Assembly (NCBI RefSeq): GCF_003144195.1
Contig: NW_020289997.1
Coordinates: forward strand, 1 to 64,000
DNA length: 64,000 nucleotides
Source: Ceraceosorus guamensis
Lineage: Eukaryota; Basidiomycota; Exobasidiomycetes; Ceraceosorales; Ceraceosoraceae
Reading direction: 5' to 3'
In this document: positions 21,301 to 31,248 of the stretch, one piece after another
Layout of the letters: the number at the start of each line of letters is the position of its first letter
Position numbering within the stretch: position 1 is the stretch's first letter
The notes under the pieces: model-generated
Told to the model about the DNA's origin: nothing
The model's database searches: none
The model's input: the letters and a program-made list of their open reading frames with translations, nothing else
Position numbers and translations under genes: made by a program

Positions 21301-22663
21301 TGTCGTCGAATCACCACGCACGCCGACGAGCTTGGCTGGGAATGCGATCAGAACGCATACCAGGACCACGAATGGCTCCGCACGGAATCGTCTCGATAGC
21401 AATGCAAGCTTTCTCTCGAATCAATGCACATCAGCTGCCAAATCTCGAACGCCTACAGCGACGCATGCTCTGGGCGCTGGTATCGCGAGCAACTCTAGTT
21501 CCCCGCGTCCTGAAAGCGCCCCTCAGAATACCCCACCGAAGCCCGCTCGCACATCGTCGCAAGCAGTGTCGCCCGCTACATCTCAACGAACACCCACTGC
21601 TAGTCTGCGGTCTGTTCGAAGCAGCACGAGCCTGGCGGCCGATGCTGCGCCAAACACGCCGCGAGCGAGTGGACGACCTGCAGTGAGACACGCTCCTTCT
21701 GCTGCAGGATCTTCCCCATCTAAAGCAACGGCGGCTGCTGACGTTAGAAGACACACGTTCTTGAAGGCTACACCCAAGCCGGCGCAGGCAAACTTGGGCG
21801 CTCCTAAAGTCGGTGCAAGTGGGACCAGTGGAACGCGACAAAGGCTTTCAAGCACGGCGTCCACCGCCTCGTCTGTCGTGTCAGCAGCTGCTGGTTCCCC
21901 TGCAAAGTCGCCTCGGAAGGCTACATCCACTGCAAGCTTAGCCTCCGTCGCGGTACATAGCGGTGGCGCCCAGCGAGCCGCAGCTGCTCCATCTGCATCC
22001 CGCACCCGCAAAATTTCAGCTCAGCCTGGTGCGCCGGCAGCGCAAGTTTCGCGTCAGCCACTTACTACAACGAACGGCGTCAACATGACGGAACCCATAT
22101 CGAGCCCTGTCGAAAAGCCTTCGCCTACATCTAGTCGCTCATTAGCAGCAACTGATCTTGTGAGCCTTGCGCTCAATGGTATCAGCCTTACCCATGGAAT
22201 ACCTTGCGTCGTTTCGCCTTCCATAGGTGCGGGGGATCCGCCCAAGCGCGCCTTACGCTTCCGAGCTGCGGTCAAGTACATCGGCCCCCTAGAAGGCCGC
22301 TCAGGCGCCTGGGTGGGCGTGGAAGTCCCAACACCGCTACCTCAAGGTCTTGAGAGCTTGTCTAGAAATCTCAACGATGGCGTCTTTTCTGGCAAGCAGT
22401 ACTTCGAACTCGGACAGCGGCCGCTGCATGCTGAAACGCAACCTGCCGTCGCTCTGCCCGCCAGAGAGGCGCGACAGCTCAGAATAGCGCAAATCGTCGG
22501 GGAAAGGCACGCGCAGAGGCTGGGCGAGAATGTTGCGCCGCATGCGCGAATTGCAAGCGGAGTCAAATCGGGTACGCTTTCGAAGGACCCCGCAAGCGCG
22601 CAACCAGGCAACACTGCCGGGCTGTTCTTGCGACCTGCCGAGGTGTTGTGGGTCGTGACCTAA
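18400..22663 (+). CDS. tandem-BTB protein with C-terminal CAP-Gly domain
   Basis: Large protein of 1385 aa (exons 18400-18769 and 18876-22663, one 106-bp intron in phase). Seen directly: an N-terminal BTB-like half (WAHKAILYARAP, rebuilt across the intron) whose second half (SPAFFEATLEYLYTAE) follows a Ser-rich insertion of about 155 residues. A second BTB unit starts at LYSDVRIML (about residue 356) and continues after a Gly/Asp insertion at FFSTHRMMLVSRSPYFAAQLL to GFLYTGTL (about 412-470). A helical BACK-like region reaches to about 640, a Ser/Ala/Pro/Thr-rich basic region runs from about 640 to 1240, and a CAP-Gly-like domain closes the protein (1249-1385; VKYIGP, GAWVGVEV, NDGVFSGKQYFE, GLFLRPAEV). 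The canonical GKNDG is NLNDG here, and about 65 residues separate YFE from GLFLRP. BTB suggests dimerisation or Cul3 binding, and CAP-Gly suggests binding to microtubules or EB1-type tails. No gene name is known to me. Confidence 0.85.
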
Positions 22664-23170
22664 AGCGATGCACGACTGCCCGCCCCACTACATTGCATAC
22701 TTCATGCTTCATTCTTCACTTTCACTTCACTAGCCCTCACATATATACCTCGACAGCCTTGGTGCATTCCTGCATTACAGCGACCTTTGCTCTTCTACCA
22801 TAGTGCATGAAGCCCGACTCTCATTCCCTTCGCTTTCACTGGAGCATTGCATTGCGCTGTGCCAAAACCTCGTGATCTGGTTCGATTCGTTTGCAGTCGC
22901 AAAGAAGGACTGGTGCGAGCGCATTCACGGCAGCCGTTTTGAGCCAGTGGCCTCGACTTTGCCCTTCGCAATGCAGAATTTCTATGCATATCCCAAGCGT
23001 GAATAGTAATGTGAAAGAGATTAGTCGGCGACATGGAAGAGGACAGCTGAACAGGTTGAGATTCGGACGATATAGAGCTGAGCCGGGCGAGGCTGGGGCG
23101 CTTGCAGAGCAAACAGTGTGACTCCGCTGTGACTTCGTGTATTCTCGGTCTTTGGACCTATGAGTGCGAT
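22664..23170. other. intergenic region between convergent genes, with a TATA-like element
   Basis: This is the 3' flank of both neighbours. It nonetheless contains CATATATAC at about 22740 followed by a C/T-rich stretch and a small plus-strand frame from the ATG at 22806. I do not find enough to call a gene. Confidence 0.4.
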
Positions 23171-25442
23171 TCACTCGCTGCCCTTCGTGAACGGTCTCCA
23201 AGGCTTGAGGGGTTCCTCGCTCTTGGTGTCCAAAGCGTTCGTGCCCGGACGAGGGCCGCCAAGAGCAGTCTTGTCTGCCTTCTTGGCCGTCTTTCCCGCT
23301 TTGCGGGAAAAAGAGGAAGATGAGGCTGCGTCGTACAATGGCCCCGTTCTTGTGTGGTCCGAGCTTGGCAAAGAGGGCGGGGAGGGGACGGCTGTGCCGA
23401 AAGGATTAGGACCCGCACTATCCATTGGCACAGCATCCGGTGCGGAGCTTGAGCTGAGCGACGCGCCGGATGAGGTGTACGAGGACTGGGCAGCAGTCGG
23501 TAGTGCGCCATGCTGAGCAGTGCTGTTGTTCAAAGCACTACTGCCTCCATATCCGTGTCCTTCCAAAGCATCCGAAGGCGAAATTGCGTGATTTGAATGA
23601 GAGCTGAGGGCTTCCATCCATGCTTCTTCTCTCCTCATTGCTGCTGCGCTGCGCGAAGACGCCACCCCGTGCAACCACCCAGGCAACAGGCTCTTGCCAA
23701 CACTTGGACGAGTGCGCATGGCCAGGCCAACCCGTCTGGTCTTGTTCAGTATCCGGTTTCCGAACGAGCCCACGACGACAGCAGAGATGAAAGCTACAGA
23801 GCTGGTGGCGTAGAAAGCGAATGGGTGTTCCTCGTACCCGCTCATCAAGTTCATGCCAAACAAGCCCGCCCACAACGTCCCAACGCTGATGCCGAGCATT
23901 CCGATGGATGTCCTCAAATCCAGAGTGAGCAGCTGATTGCGATTATTGTCGAGAATCAAGTCGATAATCTCCCTCGTGCCGTCGATGTTGCTCGACATGG
24001 CCTCGCTCTGCGCTATCAATTCTTCCAGCTGATGGTCAAAGGACTCGAGCAGGAGCTGCAGCTCAAGGTGTTCGCCCGTATTCCGGCGAGAGTGGGTGAG
24101 GTACATGGCCTCCATGTCTTCATCTTCCTCGAGTACATCCATAATGCATCTCTCCGAGCCTCTGCATCTCGCTAGAAACGCTCGGAGCTTTCGAGTGTAG
24201 AGAAGCAGACTGAGCAGCTTTTCTCTGTCGATATTTTCTTCCAGCGCCTCGAGCAGGTCTGTGATAAGATTCCGAAGTACTCCAAGTTCAGAAGAGAGCG
24301 CAGAGAGCACGGATGAAAGGATTGATTCGAGCGCTCTGAATTCGTAGGGAAGCGTGGAGTGAGGAGGCTGCAGAGACAAATTGTGCTGGAGCGCATAGAT
24401 AAAGGCACTGTGTAGCGCGGTGTCCGTCGAGCCGTAGCTGCGCAAAGCAGGGCACAGTAGCAATCAGGCGCGAGTGAGCATGCCAAGCAAATTTACACTT
24501 GCGCAATCCCGCAGAGACCGACACGGACCCCACATCCGCGGCTGTCTTTCGCGAGCACCACCAACGCTTGCCTGCTCACCTATCAAAGAGCAGCACCTGA
24601 TCCTTCTTGACGAGCGCCCTGATGTGGAGGATGTTCACCAAGAACGCCTCCCCCCTGACCAAGATAGTGGGCACCACGTTGGGTACTCGGCTATCCACCT
24701 TTCTGAGGTCTCTGGCTTCCAGCTTGTGCTGAGCGCAGAGGGAAGCTCTGGAGAAAGATCCTGACACAACCTCTACGCTTCCCTTGGCGTCCAGGATGGT
24801 GCATCGCAAGGGCAAGGGCTGAGGCAAGGAGGCAGGTGCCAGAGTCGCATCCCTCTGTCTGGAACTCGTAGAGAAGAGTGCCTTGTGCGCTGGGTGGAGC
24901 AGCCTCGACACAGACTCATGACGGTATCGACGACCCAACGCGCTTTGACTATTGAAGGTGATGGACTTTGCCATCGGCACGGGGCGAGGCTCAGCCCTTG
25001 CCTTTCGCGCCTCTTGGGGTGGCTGATCTATCAAGCTCCAAGAAGAGTAAAGTGCACCTTGTTTTGCTGTCTCTCCTCTCTGACACCTCGCGGAGAGCTC
25101 GAAGCTAGTCGTTGCAGAGCTTGCATCAGTCGTCTGCTTCCCTCTATCCTTCTTCCTGCTGTCTCGCCTTCCGCTGAACGAGCGCAGCGGAAGAGCGTCC
25201 GCGCAAGGCAGGCCTACTCGTGACGTGAAGCCCTGGGCATGGCGATCGATTGCGCTGTTCGCATACAAGCGAGGGCCCAGAACATAGCTCGCAACCCTTT
25301 GAGCCTGCGAGGCGCTAGGCCGGCAGCGACATGCAATGACGTGAGTGGCTGCGGGCCGATAGCTGGTGCTGGCTGTGGGAATGTAGCTCCGAGCAAAGGT
25401 CGTTGGAGTCGCAGACCGCGCCAGGGGCGCGATGGAAGCCAT
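23171..25442 (-). CDS. mitochondrial Mg2+ channel, Mrs2/CorA family
   Basis: Inner-mitochondrial-membrane magnesium channel (Mrs2/Lpe10 type) that takes Mg2+ into the matrix. Exons 25442-24580 and 24437-23171 with a 142-bp GTGAGC intron give 709 aa. The first 130 residues are Arg/Ser/Ala-rich and poor in acids, fitting a mitochondrial presequence. Seen directly: LRCTILDAKG and KKDQVLLFDSYGS (rebuilt across the intron), a long helical region with FRALESILSSVL and LLLESFDHQLEELI, the pore motif FGMN at 481-484 at the end of the first membrane helix, and a second helix near 494-513. The acidic loop EEHP lies between them. The C-terminal 190 residues are Ser/Pro-rich, longer than in yeast Mrs2, and end in a basic Lys/Pro segment. 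A TATA decamer lies 215 bp upstream. Mrs2 and Lpe10 cannot be told apart here. Confidence 0.93.
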
Positions 25443-26427
25443 CAGAGGGAGGGGAGGGAGGAGGGGGCCAGCAGCTGCAAACGAGGGGACCGACCGCGAG
25501 TGGGGGAAGCTCGATAGTGCTAATCAAGCCGAATATCTACGAGTGTTGATGTGGCACGCAGGCCTTCTGAGTCATCGCAGCCAGAAGCTAATCGGAATGA
25601 TGAGCTGAGCAGGATGTTTGGTGAGCGTGCAATCATCAGTCCGATGCAAAGCGTGCCATATATATGCTGCATGCCATGGGTGCTGATGCTTGGAGGATTC
25701 TTGATTAAATTCGCTCTTCGCCGCGGCACGTGCCTGCTCGTCGCGGGCGCCCTCCACCCAGCATGCATCGCAGCGGGGAAGGTTGGCAGAATCCTAGATC
25801 CAAATTCTTGTTCGGCGTGCTCTCCCGCACGAAAGGTGCCGATGCACGGAGAGCGTCACGTGCATCGATGTGAGACGCGGCTGTGCATGCTCCCGTCAAT
25901 CATTCATGATTCTGTTGTGATTGATTCAAAGTCTCGCGCATCGATGTCGACCAGCTGGATTCGCGCTGGTGCGAAAGCCCTGAGTGCGACCTCTTTCCCT
26001 TTCAGACACATGCCCTGTACGCACCGGCATGTACGCACTGCCATCATCATCTGCTTCTTGCGTCGTTCAGCAGCCACGGCCGCGATCGTGAGCTTGCCTC
26101 GAGGGTACCCGAAAGGGCCTCTCTGACGGAGGGTGTTCTGACGCCGGCGCACAAAGTCATCAAGGGTCGCTGAGCGAAGGGTTAAGGCTCTAGGCACCGT
26201 CGGCATCCTGCTACAGCTTCCCGTGGCGACGCCTACTAGATCCTACAGGACTCGTCCTCACTTGCTCTCGTGAATCAGAATTAAATCATACGTTGCGCAA
26301 TTTCTCCTCCGTGCAACCACATTTTTGCACATCGAGGTATACGTCAACCTCTCAACAGACGCACGCATACATCAACGCTTTCACTGCAGCCATCACTCAG
26401 CTACTCACCCAAGCTTGACTGCCTAGC
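25443..26427. other. divergent promoter region of Mrs2 and Med25-like genes
   Basis: No gene is supported. The region contains the TATA decamer at 25657-25666 (Mrs2 side). It also contains a C/T- and A-rich leader at 26280-26427 that suits the plus-strand gene. Confidence 0.55.
25657..25666 (-). promoter_or_regulatory. TATA element, probably of the Mrs2-type gene
   Basis: CATATATATG lies 215 bp upstream of the Mrs2-type ATG and is identical to the decamers before the sedolisin, FAD oxidase and recyclin genes. The decamer is palindromic, so its orientation is assigned only by distance. Confidence 0.45.
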
Positions 26428-29400
26428 ATGGCGACTCTGATCAAGCCGCTGGCCTCTGCGGAGGAAGCCACGGTGCAGACGAGCGTCAACACCACCATCG
26501 CCGCAAGCAGTGCGAGTCCAGTAGCTATGCCAGCCCTCAGCTCCGCGGCAACGTCTGGCCCTCCATCTCCTCAAGTGCACCTCATCGTCCTCGCACCATC
26601 CGCTGCGTTGCCAAGCGAGAAGTCCGAAGTCAAATCGTCTGAACTCCGGCCGATCCTGACGTCGATATTTGGACCCATCGCACAGCAGCTAAAATCTTTG
26701 CATCCGACTGCCAAGCTGTTGTACAGTATTGTGCGCTATCCTCGTGTCCCTCAGAGCGATCCAGGCTCCTCTCGCACCGCTCTCGACGTTGCTCAACTTG
26801 ATGAAGAGTGGCAATCGGACTCTGGCTATGGCAATTCACCTTCGCCTGGACAAGCCTCTCGACGCGTGGAAACGCGTCAGTGGAAGGAGTGGACATCCAA
26901 TTCAAATCAACTCGAGCCTCTGCAGGCCAAGGACCTTGCTCAGCGGTTCGATGAGGGCGCCGAATCATCTCGTCAGGCTTGGTACGTGGAGTTAAACGAT
27001 TTGCTCTTGGGAAACAGCGAGAAGCTTGGACCTTCTGATGCTCTATGGGGTCTTGTGCGAGTGCTAGAGGTGAGTGGGGAAAACATGTCGCCAGCTTTAC
27101 ACTGCGCACTGACGTCTGCCGTGTAATCTTTGGACACAGCACTTCAAGGAGACTGATCCAACCGGCACGCTCCCAAACAAGACCATTAGCCTCTTCCCTC
27201 CCACCGGCAGAGTAGCTGCTAGACATGTTCTGCATCTTTGCCGAGCAGACGATTCCCTGCATATCCAAGGCTCGTTGCCTCGGCCTGGAAGATCCGCTTC
27301 GGAGGACTGGACCCTAGCAACTGTCACTGAAGCTCTTAGAAGCCTAAAGGTGCAATTCTCCACAATCGTAGTTCCAGCAAGCAGGGACGCAGGCAAGCGA
27401 GGAGAGTGCGACGCTGAGCGTCTGCATGCTTCTCTTGCCCCGACGCGACCTGATGGGAGCGTCGACGAGGACCAAGATTGCTCGGGATTGGAAGCGCACT
27501 CGCTACTTGGAGCGGGCTTGTCAAAGAATCTGATACTTATGCTCAGAGGCCTGGCTGTAAGGAGCGCCGCATCGCGAAAGAGATCCCGTTCGCGAGCGTC
27601 CCCCGAGTCACTGCGTTCGGATCAGGCCAAGCGGCTCAAGAGTGCTGCAGCTCCTACCGCGGGTTCCGGAGCATCCACAACGCTCTCAGGTCTCCCTGTA
27701 GCAGGCCCATTGGGACAGCCAGATGGCGGTGCGCCTCAGGTAGCAGGCACGAACACGACGTCCATGAATGCGGCCATGATTCAACAAGCTGCTGCTGCTG
27801 CCGCTGCTCAGGCTGCCGCTCTTATTCCGGCGCACTTACCTGATGCACACAAGGCCATCCTTCGGTCTGCTCTCACCAGACTCATGTTTGTTCAACAGCA
27901 GCAAGCGACGATGATCAGGAATCTTACCATCACCCAGAGAGCTGAGGCTGCTACGGCTAGCAAGGAGCGCCAGATGGCACTCGAGCGACTGAGGGCGAAA
28001 TGTGAGTCTGATCGGATACTCGCTTGGTTCTGTCAAGCACGCACTGACGAGGGCATTTTCCGTTGACAGTGGTCGCTGCGCACGAAGCTATAACTGCGCA
28101 GTCGAAGGCTCTGGGATCCGGTGGCGGTCCTCCCGACGTACAGAAGGCTCTCGCTGCATTGGTACACATCTCGCAGGAAGCCGAGTCCATGGGAGTGCAC
28201 CTGGGCTTGAGCAAGCAGGTCTTGGCGGTCGCAGCAAAAGTTGCGAGCGGGCAGAGTGCTCCCAGTGCAAATGGAAGTGCTCCCGCAGCTGCTCCTCCTC
28301 AACAGCCTTTCCAGGCATCTGCCACGGCCCCAGCTCAGGCAGTAAACGAGGCCAACGCCAAGTTTGGGCAGCTGGGATCTGACTCTGCAATACGAGGTGT
28401 TCCTCCACCTGACTTTTTGCAAGCCACAGGCAATGCCACTGCTGCACCAGCCCAAGCTAGCTCAAGTCGTCCGACACCCTACTGGTCCGGTCCGATTGTA
28501 TGGAGCGTCAACGATCCAAATAATCCAGGAATGAAGCGCGAAATCGCTTCATTCGTCAGCGCATCTGCAAATTCTCGTACAGCCAAGGAGAATCTCAACT
28601 TACCTTGGCCTGCCAGACTCAACCTGGGTAGCATGACGCCACTGGACATGCCAGCGCTGCAAGCTTATGTCGGGACCAGGCAGACGCCCGCTGTGCTTTT
28701 TACGCCTCGACCACCAGGCCAGGCCAGCCCTGGCGAACCAGACGTGCCTGCTCACAACGTGAAAGCGTACGAAATGCTCGCTAGTACCTTGCGAGACCGC
28801 AAATGCTGCGCTCTGATCCCTCATGGTGCGCCTGGAGCTGGCATTGTGCTTGTGCCTATGCCCACCGTAGCCGCTCAGATGACGAGATTGTTGGGGTTGG
28901 TCTTCAAGGAAGCGGCACCGCTACAAGCTCTGGCAAGCGCTGCTTCGACTGGAGCTTCCAAGCAGGTCGGCACGCAAGTATCTGGTCGACCGTTCGCCGA
29001 TCCCTCTTTGGAAGCAACTCGGCCGCCACAGATGCCAATGCCTGCGCAGTCTGGTCATCCATCTGGCCAGATACCGCCAGTGCAGCAGCAGCCCACTCAG
29101 CGAATGGGCTCGCGACCACCAGAGGCACCGCCTTCCAACTCACTGCAGCCTGGTCCTGGTGCGGGCATCCACTCAGTGCCGCCTGCACAGGGACCCGGGC
29201 AAGGTCCAATGCCAGCTCAAGCGCTGTTCCAACCACCGCCACCGCCGTCCAATCAGGCGCCGAGGCCCGCAGCGATTTCCACCACTCAGGCGCCTCAACA
29301 CGGTCCACGGCCGCCTGCTGCGCCTACGAGCGACGCTCCCAATGCCTTGCAAGCCCAACAAGCTCAAATGTTTGTTCAGCGTCAGATCGCCCAGCTTCAG

Positions 29401-30183
29401 CAAGCTCGACTCCAGCAACAACAGCAGCAGCGAGCAGATGGCCTGCCTGCTCCTCACAATGGCGGGGCGCAACAGCACCAGCAGCCGCAGCCGCAGCAGA
29501 TGGGACAGATCACTGCTTCTATACCGCAAATGGTTCAATTCCTTCAGCAGCAAGTGGCCTCGCAGCAGGGCGTGCAGCCTCAGCAGCCGGCCAATATGGG
29601 CCAATTCAGCATGCCACCCAGTAACTTCCCGACTCAGCCAAATTGGAATTTCGGTGGCAACCAAAATCTTGGCCAGGTGCAAGAGCCTGGCCAGCCCAGC
29701 AACATGGGAAGCGTTCACGCCGCACCCATGTCGGGCGATTTCAACCTTTCCAGCACATTCGCAGCGTCTGGCTACGGTCCACCAAGTCAGCAAGGCGCAC
29801 CGGGAAAGGTCCCGTGGAACTCAAGTGCAGTGACGGGTGGGCAAAGCAACGCAGGAGGCGTGACTCCTGCAGACGTAGCAGCTCTAGCTGCCCAGCTGGG
29901 TCTGAGCCACGCTGCGTTCGGCGCTGGCAACCAGGGCAACAATCCGGGCGTCTCGATGCCTCCTCAGCAACAGCCCCAACAACAGCAGCCCTTCGCTGGA
30001 ACGCAGTTCCCTTACAAGTCCCAAGCTGGCCCTCAGGGTATGCAAACGTCGCAGCAGCAGCCAACCGGCATGTGGCCTGGTTTCAGTCAGCAACCCCAGC
30101 AGCAGCAACACTCGGCAGCTTCCCTTGCCAACGTTGGACTAACGAATGAAATGTTGCAACGCATGCTTGGTGGAGCTCAGTAG
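26428..30183 (+). CDS. Mediator complex subunit 25-like protein
   Basis: Nuclear transcription co-activator subunit resembling metazoan/plant Med25, which bridges activators to Mediator. Exons 26428-27069, 27140-28001 and 28070-30183 give 1205 aa with matching phases. Seen directly: an N-terminal von Willebrand A-like domain (VHLIVLAPSAAL, AKLLYSIVRYPR, ARHVLHLCRADDSLHIQG, LRSLKVQFSTIVVP), a nuclear-localisation-like KRSRSRAS / KRLKS patch near 430-460, and an Ala-rich helical region. A PTOV/ACID-like domain follows at about 639-781 (PYWSGPIVWSV, NLPWPARLNLG, LRDRKCCALIPHG, GAGIVLVPMP, MTRLLGLVFK). The last 420 residues are Gln/Pro-rich, as in Med25 and other activation-related proteins. S. 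cerevisiae lacks Med25, so presence here matters for fungal Mediator evolution. The assignment rests on domain order and motif resemblance. Confidence 0.75.
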
Positions 30184-30804
30184 GCGGCTTGAAGACTTCG
30201 ACAAAAAGCGTCCACTTGTACCTGCAACTCGCGGTCTGGCTTGTTCATGAGTGCCTACATCACCTGTCCACATCTATCCATCGCCACTCGCCCGCTTCGC
30301 GCACCGCCGGGTGCTTATGTCAACATGTACTTGTAGCAACACCGCCTTCTCTCTCAATCAAATTGGCCGCATCACGCTGCCACATGCAGCCACGCCAAGT
30401 GGGACGTGGCGTGCCTCTTGATCTGTGAAAACTATAGCCCGCGGAGCTTTGCACCGCAACGACGAGCAGTAAACTCCTTACACTAGACGCGTCCTTGGGC
30501 ATCGTATCTGGGGTCAATCTAAGCCACCAAGGTACATGACAGGTGGTCTTGCCGGTGGCTTTGACATGAGTCCTGAGTCCTCGGAGTCGAAGGGCTCAAT
30601 GTGGTGGCTTGCTGAACGCCGCACGCAGAGGCGAGACTTCAGCAAGCATGAAACGGGCAAAAGAGCGAACGTGACCGTGGAGGCAGACGCGTTAATTGCC
30701 TTTGGAGTGCGTGCGCATTGTGGCTTCAACGGGCACAGTCTGAGTTTGCTCTGACCGTCGTCGAAAGGATCCTGCAATCGGACACTAGAAGTGTCGCATC
30801 TTGA

Positions 30805-31248
30805 TCATTTGGCATCGTTGTGACCGATGTCGGAGAAGGTAGAGATGACAGAAGATTCCGTCAGGCGCGGCTTGTCCATCTGTGTCACTGCGCGCTGACC
30901 CATGCTTTCACGGAGTCTTGTCGCGCCACGATCGGGGGAGGTGTGAACTGGTTTGTCACGCCATCGACCATCAGTCAAAGAGCACACAGCCCTTTTGACT
31001 GCTCGCAAAGAAGGTGGGCTATTCACGTGCCTTGGATGGGCATTGCGAAGCATTCGTTGGGCCAGAATAGGGTCAGACAGCAACGCATTGGCAGCGTCTT
31101 TCACGATCAAAGGCTTGTCGTTGGCGAGGAGCGAGATTGTGTAAAGACTCTGCGCTCTGTCCTGACCATGAGCTATGGCTCGGTGCGCAATATTCTCATG
31201 GCTTATGGCATAGACGTGCCGCCAGCAAATTCGCCAACGGCGACGAGA
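30805..31248 (-). other. unassigned coding-like open frame
   Basis: The frame is open for 147 codons. Its best part (LYTISLLANDKPLIVKD, ALLSDPILAQRMLRNAHP) has GC-rich third positions and natural residue mix. The frame starts just after a stop and has no ATG near its upstream end, so it would need an upstream exon. One is possible: a GTGATC donor after a coding-like segment (LEQAERTGIAVNATSDD) at about 31310-31250 joins in phase across a 50-base intron. A second coding-like piece with an ATG lies at 31763-31590. This could be an unrecognised gene or a decayed one. Confidence 0.25.

Noticed and set aside
22877-22890. GGTTCGATTCG as a tRNA B-box
   Set aside because: It departs from the B-box consensus at the end, and no A-box or cloverleaf could be drawn around it.
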